From Anaerolineaceae bacterium (GTDB lineage: Bacteria; Chloroflexota; Anaerolineae; Anaerolineales; Anaerolineaceae), in assembly GCA_030620065.1 (NCBI GenBank), contig JAUXFJ010000034.1, positions 1-10,171 of the forward strand: DNA of 10,171 bases, read 5' to 3'. Positions 1 to 6,161 of this stretch are shown one piece after another (within the stretch, counting starts at the first letter, position 1; every line of letters starts with the position of its first letter). The translations under genes were made by a program, and so were the position numbers. A model generated the notes under the pieces. The model was given only the letters and a program-made list of their open reading frames with translations, was not told the origin of the DNA and did not search any database.

Positions 1-461
1 GAATGCCCGTGTTCAATTTCTTTCTCGGTGGCTGGACGCAGGGCGGAAATTGTGGCTTTGAAGAACAGGTCTTTGCCGGCAAGGGGGTGGTTGAGATTCA
101 ATTCAACAGATTCCTCACTTAGAGCGGTTACCGTACCGCTGAAAATGTTGCCGTCTTCACTGCGGATACGCATTGGCCGGCCCAGGACGATCTCAAAACC
201 CTCAGGGAAGGAATCACGTGAGACGTCGACCACAGCCTCTTCATCAAGTTCACCATAGGCGTCTTTGGATTTTACCAACACGTCTTTGGTTTCGCCGACC
301 TTCATACCCGCCAGCTCACTTTCCAAGCCGGGGATGATTTTTTTATGGCCCTGCAGATATTCAATAGGACCAGAATCAATTTCCTCGCCATCAACAGTGA
401 GGGTGTAATCGAGGATAACGATCATATTGTCCTGAACGATGTCTGTTTTTGTTTCACTCAT
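1..461 (-). CDS. slyD: SlyD-like FKBP-type peptidyl-prolyl cis-trans isomerase / metallochaperone (3' end cut by window)
   Basis: Reading the minus strand from the ATG at 461 gives 153 residues that run off the window. The N-terminus (VILDYTLTVDGEEIDS) and the motif GPIEYLQGHKKIIPGLESEL (residues 31-50) are the FKBP core of the SlyD family. Residues of about 72-125 form the expected insert-in-flap chaperone domain, and NHPLAGKDLFFKATI (124-138) is the family's highly conserved return strand. The visible end, ATEKEIEHGH, matches the start of the His-rich nickel/zinc-binding tail of SlyD, so only the tail is probably missing. The protein should be a cytoplasmic prolyl isomerase and folding helper, and may also handle metal. 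A good SD (AGGAG at 470-474, 8 nt from the ATG) supports the start. It is divergent from the zinc operon, so a link to metal homeostasis is possible but unproven. Confidence 0.93.
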   Translation of the reverse strand, partial: MSETKTDIVQDNMIVILDYTLTVDGEEIDSGPIEYLQGHKKIIPGLESELAGMKVGETKDVLVKSKDAYGELDEEAVVDVSRDSFPEGFEIVLGRPMRIRSEDGNIFSGTVTALSEESVELNLNHPLAGKDLFFKATISALRPATEKEIEHGH

Positions 462-541
462 AAGCTTACTCCTGTAAAAGATACTGGCAATTAGCAAGGC
501 TTATTTGTTTGAAAAGCCTCGCTGGCTGCGATAACCGCATG

Positions 542-550
542 ATTATATCA
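542..550 (-). promoter_or_regulatory. Extended -10 promoter candidate for slyD
   Basis: On the minus strand this reads TGATATAAT, a perfect TATAAT preceded by TGn, i.e. an extended -10 element that can work without a good -35. I found no convincing -35 at 16-18 bp; a TTGACC lies too far upstream (about 23 bp). Transcription would start near 535 and give a leader of roughly 75 nt before the slyD ATG. The leader contains a 6-bp inverted repeat (AGGCTT at 497-502 with AAGCCT at 514-519) of unknown meaning. Confidence 0.5.
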
Positions 551-622
551 GAGAAATTTTGCTGAATTGTGGTCAAGAAATTTCTGATAGAAGGTTAATA
601 TTGGACGATGCAGCGGCTGCCT

Positions 623-651
623 TTGACAAACTCATGTTTGGGTAGTAAGAT
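623..651 (+). promoter_or_regulatory. Sigma-70 promoter of the zur-znuACB operon
   Basis: A perfect -35 TTGACA (623-628) is followed after 17 bp by TAAGAT (646-651), a 4/6 match to the -10 consensus. Transcription would start near 658, about 33 nt before the regulator ATG. The spacing and position just upstream of the first gene make this the likely operon promoter. Confidence 0.65.
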
Positions 652-661
652 TCAGTTCCTA

Positions 662-680
662 ATTGAAAAAGATTATCAAT
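662..680 (+). promoter_or_regulatory. Candidate Zur/Fur-family operator
   Basis: The 19-mer ATTGAAAAAGATTATCAAT is an imperfect palindrome: ATTGA at one end and TCAAT at the other, with 14 of 19 positions equal to its reverse complement. It is AT-rich and of the length bound by Fur-family dimers, and covers the predicted start of transcription, between the -10 and the SD of the Fur-family gene. A repressor bound here would block the operon when zinc is ample. The exact motif recognised by this regulator is not known to me, so the assignment is by position and symmetry. Confidence 0.5.
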
Positions 681-690
681 AAGGAGAGCT

Positions 691-1125
691 ATGAGCTGGC
701 AAGAGCAATTGGTAGAAGCTGGTTACCGCTTAACACGCCCAAGGCGAATTGTTATGGAAATCTTAAACAATGCAAGGGCGCCGCTTGTACCTTCGGCGGT
801 ATTTAAGAGAGCACAGTGCGACGGGCATAGTTTGGGTTTGGTGAGTGTCTACCGAACACTGGCCCTACTGTTGGAGCTTGATTTGGTTACCCTAGTCCAC
901 TTTAGTGAAGGCTGTCATGCTTATGTTTTGGCTTCTCCTGGACATCATCATCACATTATTTGCAGCGGATGTGAGGAAGTGATTGAGTTTTCCGGAGCAG
1001 AAGATTTGGATGCGCTGACAGCGCGAGTGCAGCAGGAAACAGGTTTTCATATAGACGATCACTTACTGCAATTCTATGGTCTCTGTCCAGCCTGCCAGCA
1101 AGCAGTTGCAAAGAAAATTTCATGA
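691..1125 (+). CDS. zur: Fur-family metal-responsive repressor, probably Zur (zinc uptake regulator)
   Basis: This 144-residue protein has the normal Fur-family length and plan. The N-terminal winged helix covers about residues 1-80, with the recognition helix in SLGLVSVYRTLALLLELDLV (47-66). The dimerisation half carries the histidine cluster GHHHH (84-88) and two CxxC pairs (C91/C94 and C132/C135), which form the structural zinc site of the family. C75-H76 close to the regulatory-site histidines is more like Zur than Fur or PerR. The SD AAGGAG (681-686) fixes the start. It is the first gene of an operon with znuA, znuC and znuB, which is the main reason to call it Zur: with zinc bound it should repress the uptake system and itself through the palindrome at 662-680. 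A manganese or iron sensor cannot be excluded from sequence alone. Confidence 0.85.
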   Translation: MSWQEQLVEAGYRLTRPRRIVMEILNNARAPLVPSAVFKRAQCDGHSLGLVSVYRTLALLLELDLVTLVHFSEGCHAYVLASPGHHHHIICSGCEEVIEFSGAEDLDALTARVQQETGFHIDDHLLQFYGLCPACQQAVAKKIS

Positions 1126-1138
1126 GGAATAAATTGAA

Positions 1139-2014
1139 ATGATAAAGAAGTGCGCTTTTTGCTTGTTATTATTGACTACTCATGCTTGTACGGGAAGCAA
1201 TATCCAGAGTTATTCTGATGTCGAGGTCTTGTCCGTGAGTGTGAGCATTCTCCCACAAGCTTATTTTGTTGAGCGTGTCGGAGGTGAGCACGTTGCGGTG
1301 AATGTGATGGTTGGTCCTGGTGATGAACCGCATTCCTACGAGCCCACACCGAGTCAAATGCGAGCGCTAACCCAGTCAAAGGTCTATTTCATAATTGGCG
1401 TGGAGTTTGAAAAAACATGGATGCCGCGCTTCCTGGCGGTGAGCCCTGATCTGCATGTTGTGGATACTGCCGCGGGGATTGAACGCATGCCGATGGCTGC
1501 TGCGTATGATGGAGAAGCGGCTGGCGAGCTTGATCCGCATATCTGGCTTTCGCCAGCATTGGTCAAAGTTCAAGCTCAAAATATTTATGATGCCCTCGTT
1601 GATGCAGATCCAGCTCATACTGTAGATTACCACGCAGGCTTGGAAAGTTTTTTGAGCGATATTGATCAATTAGATGCGTCTATTCGCAGCACATTTTCTA
1701 TTATTAAGATCAACAAATTTATGACCTTTCATCCCGCATGGGGCTATTTTGCGCGTGATTATGGTTTGGCGATGATCCCGATTGAGATCGGCGGACAGGA
1801 ACCAAGCGCTGAAGAATTGGCGCGAATGATTGATTTGGCGCGTCAGTATGATATTCGTTTTATTTTTACACAGAAAGAATTTTCAAGCAAAAGTGCGGAA
1901 GCCATTGCGGAGGAGATCGGCGCTCAGGTTGTGCTTGTGGACCCGCTGGCGAGGGATTGGCTTTCTAATATGCAAACTTTGGCAAATGCTTTTGCTCGTG
2001 CATTAGGTCAGTGA
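1139..2014 (+). CDS. znuA: Zinc ABC transporter substrate-binding protein (ZnuA-like, cluster A-I)
   Basis: The 291-residue product belongs to the ZnuA/TroA family of metal-binding proteins that deliver Zn or Mn to an ABC permease. A short hydrophobic signal (residues 5-16) ends at C17, a possible lipidation site, but THAC is a poor lipobox. Metal ligands are visible in their family contexts: H65 in EPHSYEPTP, H134 in DPHIWLSP, H198 in FHPAWGYFARDYGL, and an acidic fourth ligand, probably D269 in VDPL. A third histidine where Mn-specific members usually have Glu supports zinc. The His-rich loop common in ZnuA is absent; residues 117-131 are a short loop without histidine. The SD GAGGA (1124-1128) overlaps the end of zur, 10 nt before the ATG. 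The gene overlaps the znuC reading frame only if the earliest znuC start is used. Confidence 0.9.
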   Translation: MIKKCAFCLLLLTTHACTGSNIQSYSDVEVLSVSVSILPQAYFVERVGGEHVAVNVMVGPGDEPHSYEPTPSQMRALTQSKVYFIIGVEFEKTWMPRFLAVSPDLHVVDTAAGIERMPMAAAYDGEAAGELDPHIWLSPALVKVQAQNIYDALVDADPAHTVDYHAGLESFLSDIDQLDASIRSTFSIIKINKFMTFHPAWGYFARDYGLAMIPIEIGGQEPSAEELARMIDLARQYDIRFIFTQKEFSSKSAEAIAEEIGAQVVLVDPLARDWLSNMQTLANAFARALGQ

Positions 2015-2034
2015 TGACCAAGGTTGAGGAGAGA

Positions 2035-2835
2035 ATGATGATGTCTGAGGAAACCGTAAAGCAAATTCCTGTCATAGCGCTGCGAGGGGTTTGGGCGGGT
2101 TATGGTAACAACCTGATTTTGGAAGATATCAATTTCACCGTGCGGGAGGGGGATTTTATCGGATTGATCGGACCTAATGGCGGCGGGAAGACTACGCTCA
2201 TTCGCGTGATTCTGGGTTTAATAGAGCCGCGTCGCGGGGAAGTACGCGTTTTGGGCAAAACACCGCAGGTGGGGCGGCGTCATATTGGTTACATTCCACA
2301 GCTTCAGGATACGGATTATGATTTCCCTGCCAGCGTTTGGGACGTGGTGCGGATGGGGCGCTTGGGGAAGGAAACGCTGTTAAAACGGTTTACGGCGCGT
2401 GATAATGCGATCGTGGAAGAAAAATTGCGCTGGTTGGGTATGTTGGATTTAAAGAAGCAGGCAATGGGCGAGCTCTCCGGCGGGCAGCGTCAGCGGGTTT
2501 ACATTGCACGCGCTTTGGCCACTGAGCCGAAGATCCTGCTTTTAGATGAACCGACTGCCAGCGTGGATGTTGAAGCCAGCACGAATTTATATGAGCTATT
2601 GGCAAGTCTCAACGAGCATGTAACGATATTACTGATCTCGCATGATATGAATGTCGTATCGAAGTATGTTAAGACGATTGGATGCTTGAACCGCCGTTTG
2701 GTTTACCACGCGGAGAAGCGCATCACACCTGAGATGCTGGCGGAAGGCTATGGCTGCCCGGTGGATCTGATTGCGCATGGTGTGCCGCACCGCGTTCTTG
2801 CCGGGCACGATCAAGACGAGGTGAAACATGATTGA
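2035..2835 (+). CDS. znuC: Zinc ABC transporter ATP-binding protein (ZnuC-like)
   Basis: This is the cytoplasmic ATPase of the zinc importer. Counting from 2035, it shows Walker A GPNGGGKTT (46-54), a Q-loop in GYIPQ (Q89), the ABC signature LSGGQ (147-151), Walker B ILLLDEP (167-173) and the H-loop histidine in ISHD (H203). Length (about 266 residues) and the style of the sequence fit the Mn/Zn-type ATPases. The frame is open from GTG 2011, which overlaps the znuA stop, but the only good SD is GAGGAGAG (2026-2033). That favours one of the three consecutive ATGs at 2035, 2038 or 2041; I list the outermost. The 3' end overlaps znuB by 8 bases, so the two are translationally coupled. Confidence 0.92.
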   Translation: MMMSEETVKQIPVIALRGVWAGYGNNLILEDINFTVREGDFIGLIGPNGGGKTTLIRVILGLIEPRRGEVRVLGKTPQVGRRHIGYIPQLQDTDYDFPASVWDVVRMGRLGKETLLKRFTARDNAIVEEKLRWLGMLDLKKQAMGELSGGQRQRVYIARALATEPKILLLDEPTASVDVEASTNLYELLASLNEHVTILLISHDMNVVSKYVKTIGCLNRRLVYHAEKRITPEMLAEGYGCPVDLIAHGVPHRVLAGHDQDEVKHD

Positions 2836-3655
2836 TTCTTTAACAACGCTTTTCAGCTATGATTTTATGCGCAGTGCTATGGTGGCTGGCATCTTGGTCA
2901 GCGTTGCCTGCGGTGTGATCGGTACCTTGGTGGTGCTTAACCGCATTGTTTTCCTCAGCGGCGGTATTGCGCACGCAGCGTATGGCGGCGTAGGCTTGGC
3001 TTATTATCTGGGCGTTGACCCGGTGATTGGCGCGGTTGTCTTCAGTTTGGCGGCTGCATTGGGCATGGGAGTGGTCCAGCGCAAGACGCGCCAGCGGGCA
3101 GATACACTCATCGGTGTGATGTGGGCGGTTGGCATGGCTTTGGGGATCATCTTCATCAACTTGAGTCCGGGTTACAAAGCTGATTTGATGAGCTACTTAT
3201 TTGGCAGTATCCTGGCTGTTTCCCGTCTTGACCTGTGGGTGATGCTGGCTGTTGCAGCGCTGGTGGTTCTGCTTGTGGGATTATTCTATAAAGATTTTTT
3301 GGCGATATCTTTTGATGAGATCTTTGCACGTGTACGCAACTTGCCTGTGGATGCACTCTATTTGATGATGGTTGCCATGATTGGGCTAACAGTCGTAGTT
3401 GCGATGCGTGTGGTGGGTTTGATTATGATTATTGCATTGTTGACAATCCCGCCGGCTATCGCTAACTTGTTCCTAAAGGGCATGTGGAAGATCATGTTGA
3501 TGGCAACAGGTTTAAGTGTGCTATTCACCGTAACTGGGTTGCTGCTTTCATATTATTTCAACCTCACTTCAGGAGCTATGATCATTCTTGTGGCTGCAAT
3601 GGCATATTTGATAGCCTTACTGGTGCGTGTATTCTGCCAAAAATGCTGTGAGTAG
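2828..3655 (+). CDS. znuB: Zinc ABC transporter permease (ZnuB-like, ABC-3 family)
   Basis: The 275-residue product is almost wholly hydrophobic, with about eight membrane segments starting at residues 14-37. It carries the ABC-3 family landmarks: SGGIAHAAYGGVG (44-56), SYLFGSILAV (122-131), the long segment RVVGLIMIIALLTIPPAIA (194-212) and NLTSGAMIILVAA (245-257). Together with ZnuC and ZnuA it forms the inner-membrane channel for high-affinity Zn (or Mn) import. The ATG at 2828 overlaps the last codons of znuC and has an SD (GAGGTG) close upstream within znuC. The C-terminus ends in FCQKCCE, three cysteines in the last six residues, which is unusual and might touch metal. It is the last gene of the operon; no good terminator follows it. 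Confidence 0.91.
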   Translation: MIDSLTTLFSYDFMRSAMVAGILVSVACGVIGTLVVLNRIVFLSGGIAHAAYGGVGLAYYLGVDPVIGAVVFSLAAALGMGVVQRKTRQRADTLIGVMWAVGMALGIIFINLSPGYKADLMSYLFGSILAVSRLDLWVMLAVAALVVLLVGLFYKDFLAISFDEIFARVRNLPVDALYLMMVAMIGLTVVVAMRVVGLIMIIALLTIPPAIANLFLKGMWKIMLMATGLSVLFTVTGLLLSYYFNLTSGAMIILVAAMAYLIALLVRVFCQKCCE

Positions 3656-3730
3656 AATTAACTCCTAAAGGTGCTGTCAAAATTTGCTTGATTAGGTCAA
3701 TGATAAATTAAAGCAAAGTTAATATGTTTT

Positions 3731-3752
3731 TTATCTTAATCGGTTAAGATAA
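3731..3752. promoter_or_regulatory. Perfect palindrome in the znuB-acyltransferase gap (operator candidate)
   Basis: The arms TTATCTTAA (3731-3739) and TTAAGATAA (3744-3752) are perfect reverse complements around a TCGG loop. A second, overlapping inverted repeat, GGTTA (3742-3746) with TAACC (3753-3757), shares its right half. The T-run lies before the stem, not after it, so it does not read as an intrinsic terminator on the plus strand, and on the minus strand it is followed by A residues. It lies about 90 bp before the acyltransferase ATG, a normal place for an operator. The remainder of the 188-bp gap (3656-3843) is AT-rich, with one more weak inverted repeat (TTTGCTT 3683-3689 / AAGCAAA 3711-3717); I could not find a convincing sigma-70 promoter. 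Confidence 0.45.
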
Positions 3753-3843
3753 TAACCTGTTGATAGTATATGGTGTTATATTTAACGATCACTGTGAATG
3801 TTTTAGAATACAAACTAGTTGAATATTCGAACAGATTATTGGA

Positions 3844-4752
3844 ATGAATGTAAAGAATTTTTTAAGTGATGCAGTTGCTGTGAGGATTGCGCTTGTTCTG
3901 GGAAAACTCTTGACTCGCAGGGCAGGATACAAGCTGGCAGATTCAGTTGGTAAATGGATATCAAAACATCAACACTATGAGATGGTGCGCGCCGTCAAAG
4001 CCAACCAGTGGGTCGTGCACGATGGGAAACTCAGCGCAGGTGAATTGAATACACTTACCGCCAATGTGTTCCAGTCGGCTGGGCGCTGTCTATTTGATTA
4101 TTTTCACTATATTGGTAGACCGGAGAGTTTATTTGAAATCGTGAGTTTTGGGCCGGAATCGCAACAGGCTATTGAGCGCATACGCAATCATCAACCGACG
4201 GTCATTATTGTGCCGCACCTCAGCAGTTTCGAAGTGATGGGATACGCATTTGCGCTTAACAATATCCCCGTACAGGTTTTATCTTTCCCGAACCCGAATG
4301 ATGCTTATAAGATGCAAAACAAATTAAGACGGCGTGTTGGGATTGAGATCTCTCCGATGTCTTTAAGTGCTTTCCGCAACGCGCGCAAACGCTTGCGGGA
4401 AGGAGGCAGCATATTAACTGGTTTGGACCGTCCATTGGTGGGGGACCAGTTAGATAAATATCGGCCGAAATTCTTTGGACGTGAAACTAATCTGCCTGTG
4501 GCCTATGTGAGGTTGGCAAAAGAAGCCAATGCGCCGATTTATATAATGGCCTGCATTTCACAGCCGGACGGCAGCTACTTCTTGACGGGTTCTGAGGCGG
4601 TTTGGGTTGCATCTAAGAAGGACCTGAGTGAAGAGATTGTTTTTAACGCCGAGCGTGTACTTTCTAAAGCTGCGGATCTTATTCGGCAAAGGCCAGAACA
4701 GTGGGCTATGTTTTACCCTGTTTGGCCAGAGGTACTTGATGAAATCTCATAA
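3844..4752 (+). CDS. Lysophospholipid acyltransferase of the LpxL/HtrB/PatA family
   Basis: The 302-residue product has the family's normal length and block order. The catalytic HX4E motif is HLSSFE (H125, E130), followed by the acceptor/acyl-binding blocks GLDRP (193-197) and FFGRETNLPVAYVRLAKEANAPI-type residues (210-232), and the typical C-terminal RPEQWAMFYPVWP (283-295). The N-terminal third (about 1-55) is the family's amphipathic/membrane-anchoring region. It should transfer an acyl chain to a lipid at the inner face of the membrane. Known members acylate lipid A precursors or phosphatidylinositol mannosides. The next gene is a CDP-alcohol phosphotransferase 17 bp downstream, so a glycerophospholipid or glycolipid substrate is more likely here than lipid A. 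There is no clear SD in front of ATG 3844 (only TTGG), which suggests weak or leaderless initiation. Confidence 0.82.
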   Translation: MNVKNFLSDAVAVRIALVLGKLLTRRAGYKLADSVGKWISKHQHYEMVRAVKANQWVVHDGKLSAGELNTLTANVFQSAGRCLFDYFHYIGRPESLFEIVSFGPESQQAIERIRNHQPTVIIVPHLSSFEVMGYAFALNNIPVQVLSFPNPNDAYKMQNKLRRRVGIEISPMSLSAFRNARKRLREGGSILTGLDRPLVGDQLDKYRPKFFGRETNLPVAYVRLAKEANAPIYIMACISQPDGSYFLTGSEAVWVASKKDLSEEIVFNAERVLSKAADLIRQRPEQWAMFYPVWPEVLDEIS

Positions 4753-4769
4753 TTATTAAAAAGGTTTTT

Positions 4770-5585
4770 ATGATGAGTAAAAAAGTTGATGATCACAAAA
4801 GGGTTAATGACATCCTCTTAGGTCCTTTGGAAAGGCCAGCGCTTAAATGGCTGGCAGAACATATGCCGCAGTGGGTCACACCGGATATTCTTACGACAGT
4901 CGGGGTGATCGCCTCGGTTCTTACCTTTGCAGGTTACGCGCTGGTACCGGTTAGCAAGAATTTCCTGTGGCTCGCTAGTTTTGGTTTTGTGATGAATTGG
5001 TTTGGCGATAGCTTGGACGGTACTTTGGCGCGCTACCGGCATATTGAACGGCCGCGCTTTGGATTCTTTATTGACCATGCAGTGGATGCCGTCAGCATTG
5101 TGCTGATTTTCCTTGGCTTAGGGCTCTCGGGATATGTTGATCTTGTTGTGGCATGCCTGGCGGCAATTGGATACTTGATGTTGGCAATCTTAGTGTATCT
5201 CAAGACCTATGTAACCGGTGTTTTTGAGATGACCTCGGCAAAGATCGGGCCTACAGAAGCACGCGTTTTGGGTATCCTTATCAATACCATGGTTTTCTTC
5301 ATCGGTAACCCGGAGATTAACCTGCCGCTGCTTGGTTTGGTAAGCGTTTTCACCATGGTGGTCGGCGGATTGGCGGTGCTGATGATGAGCTATTTCGTGA
5401 TCAAGACCATTGTTGAAGCACGCAAACTTGCGTTACTGGATGGCAAGCGCCTGGAAAGGCGCCTGGAAAGGCGCCGAGAGGCCGAGATGAAGCAGATCGC
5501 TAAAGAAAATAATAAAGCTGAGAAAAAAAGCAAAACGGCTGCGAAGGGAAACCACGACACGCTACAAACCCCTTTGAATGGATGA
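4770..5585 (+). CDS. CDP-alcohol phosphatidyltransferase family membrane protein
   Basis: The complete CDP-alcohol phosphotransferase signature is present: D80-x2-D83-G84-x2-A87-R88-x9-G98-x3-D102-x3-D106. The four aspartates bind the catalytic metal, and D106 is the usual general base. About six membrane segments follow the family pattern (roughly 39-60, 62-78, 104-120, 124-148, 165-180, 186-214). The enzyme moves a phosphatidyl group from CDP-diacylglycerol to an alcohol in the cytoplasmic membrane; the acceptor (glycerol phosphate, inositol phosphate, inositol or serine) cannot be read from the motif. The C-terminal tail from about 217 is a charged, probably soluble extension (KRLERRLERRREAEMKQ and a K/E/N-rich end), longer than in most members. 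Start at 4770 or the adjacent ATG 4773; AAAAAGG (4758-4764) is a weak SD better spaced for 4773. Likely cotranscribed with the acyltransferase. Confidence 0.85.
   Translation: MMSKKVDDHKRVNDILLGPLERPALKWLAEHMPQWVTPDILTTVGVIASVLTFAGYALVPVSKNFLWLASFGFVMNWFGDSLDGTLARYRHIERPRFGFFIDHAVDAVSIVLIFLGLGLSGYVDLVVACLAAIGYLMLAILVYLKTYVTGVFEMTSAKIGPTEARVLGILINTMVFFIGNPEINLPLLGLVSVFTMVVGGLAVLMMSYFVIKTIVEARKLALLDGKRLERRLERRREAEMKQIAKENNKAEKKSKTAAKGNHDTLQTPLNG
5447..5475 (+). repeat. In-frame 12-bp tandem repeat (2.4 copies)
   Basis: The unit GCGCCTGGAAAG occurs at 5447-5458 and 5459-5470, followed by a partial copy GCGCC (5471-5475). It lies in the charged tail of the CDP-alcohol phosphotransferase gene and encodes a repeated RLER. 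Because 12 is a multiple of three, copy-number change would keep the frame. Confidence 0.85.
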
Positions 5586-5617
5586 GGTTTTTATCAGCTT
5601 TAGATGAAAACCATTTT
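5586..5617 (+). terminator. First of two tandem terminator-like hairpins
   Basis: The segment GGTTTTTATC (5586-5595) pairs with GATGAAAACC (5603-5612) over ten base pairs including one G-U, with a 7-nt loop, and is followed by T4 (5614-5617). It begins right after the TGA of the CDP-alcohol phosphotransferase gene. The stem is AT-rich and the T-tract short, so it is probably a weak terminator or a 3'-end stabiliser. Confidence 0.5.
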
Positions 5618-5631
5618 CCGTGAGACTTGTT

Positions 5632-5671
5632 AAGACCTTTAGGGTTGTAAAAACCCCGGAGGTCTTTTTTT
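5632..5671 (+). terminator. Intrinsic terminator of the acyltransferase/CDP-alcohol phosphotransferase operon
   Basis: AAGACCT (5632-5638) pairs with AGGTCTT (5660-5666), and an inner stem GGGTT (5642-5646) pairs with AACCC (5652-5656) across a short internal loop with possible G-U pairs. The 3' arm runs into a T7 tract (5665-5671). This is a standard rho-independent terminator and closes the two-gene lipid operon. Confidence 0.8.
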
Positions 5672-5710
5672 ATGGACGACGGGGTCTGGGTCAAATTATG
5701 TTGTGGATAG

Positions 5711-5813
5711 GCACGACCTTCGGTCTCGCAAGGGCAGGATAAGATCCCTCACCCACGGCATGCTGCGCGGGCGACCTCTTCGAGAGGGCTGCAATGAAAA
5801 AACAGAGTGCAGC
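5711..5813. other. GC-rich hairpin cluster: structured RNA or dispersed-repeat candidate
   Basis: Four inverted repeats follow each other in about 100 bp: GACC/GGTC around TTC (5715-5725), CCCACG/CGCGGG with one mismatch around an 8-nt loop (5752-5771), CCTCT/AGAGG around TCG (5775-5787), and GCTGCA/TGCAGC around 14 nt (5788-5813). The block is clearly richer in GC than the flanking DNA. It codes for nothing I recognise. It could be a non-coding RNA or one copy of a genomic repeat family; I cannot tell which from one copy. Confidence 0.35.
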
Positions 5814-5953
5814 AGGCTGTATTTCCAATGCGACAAGCATTTCTATTCACTTGCAACTAGCAAACATAGAGAAAATAGTCTGGGTAATCGGCGCATCAGA
5901 TATTTGGAGTACATTAATATGTTACTATTGTATTAATTTAACATCCAAGTATA

Positions 5954-6082
5954 ATGGAATTATATATGTTTCAACTAATGAAGGGTAAAAGAATGGCAGC
6001 AGCGGTTGTGGTAATAAATAAACTGCTCATTGTGCTTGCATTGGATAGTGCAATACCTGTAGCATTCATTGCCAGGAAGTAG
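5954..6082 (+). CDS. Doubtful small hydrophobic ORF (42 residues)
   Basis: An open frame from ATG 5954 (other in-frame ATGs at 5966, 5978 and 5993) to TAG 6080-6082 encodes a short peptide whose second half is hydrophobic (AAAVVVINKLLIVLALDSA) and ends in Arg-Lys, like a single membrane segment. There is no clear SD before any of the ATGs and no family I recognise. It may be a chance frame or the remnant of a lost gene in this gap. Confidence 0.15.
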   Translation: MELYMFQLMKGKRMAAAVVVINKLLIVLALDSAIPVAFIARK

Positions 6083-6161
6083 ACACGACCGAAATTTAAA
6101 ACTTTTATGTGATGGTTTGGATTGCAATTAACCGTGAATGACTTATGAATTGAAGTGACCT

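Larger units (their letters stand above)
5672..6161. other. Intergenic stretch without a convincing gene
   Basis: About 490 bp separate the terminator from the TPR/HD-GYP gene. The first part (about 5690-5815) is GC-rich and hairpin-rich and is listed separately. The rest is AT-rich. It contains an inverted repeat ATTAATA (5913-5919) / TATTAAT (5931-5937) and a weak 42-residue ORF. Two other open frames (5703-5936 and 5794-5988, plus) have no SD, no recognisable sequence and cross the composition change, so I do not call them. No good promoter for the downstream gene was found. Confidence 0.6.

Noticed and set aside
28..258. Plus-strand open frame of 76 codons inside the slyD region
   Set aside because: It lies opposite the clear SlyD coding sequence, has no SD and no recognisable sequence; an antisense shadow.
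3683..3732. Inverted repeat TTTGCTT/AAGCAAA followed by a T-run as a znuB terminator
   Set aside because: Only seven pairs with a 21-nt loop, and the T-run starts about 10 nt after the stem; too weak to call.
5913..5937. AT-only inverted repeat ATTAATA/TATTAAT
   Set aside because: Seven AT pairs in very AT-rich DNA are expected by chance; no promoter or gene start next to it.
5703..5988. Two overlapping plus-strand frames (5703-5936 and 5794-5988) in the gap
   Set aside because: No SD, no family resemblance, cysteine/arginine-rich odd composition in the first, and both run across the change from GC-rich to AT-rich sequence.
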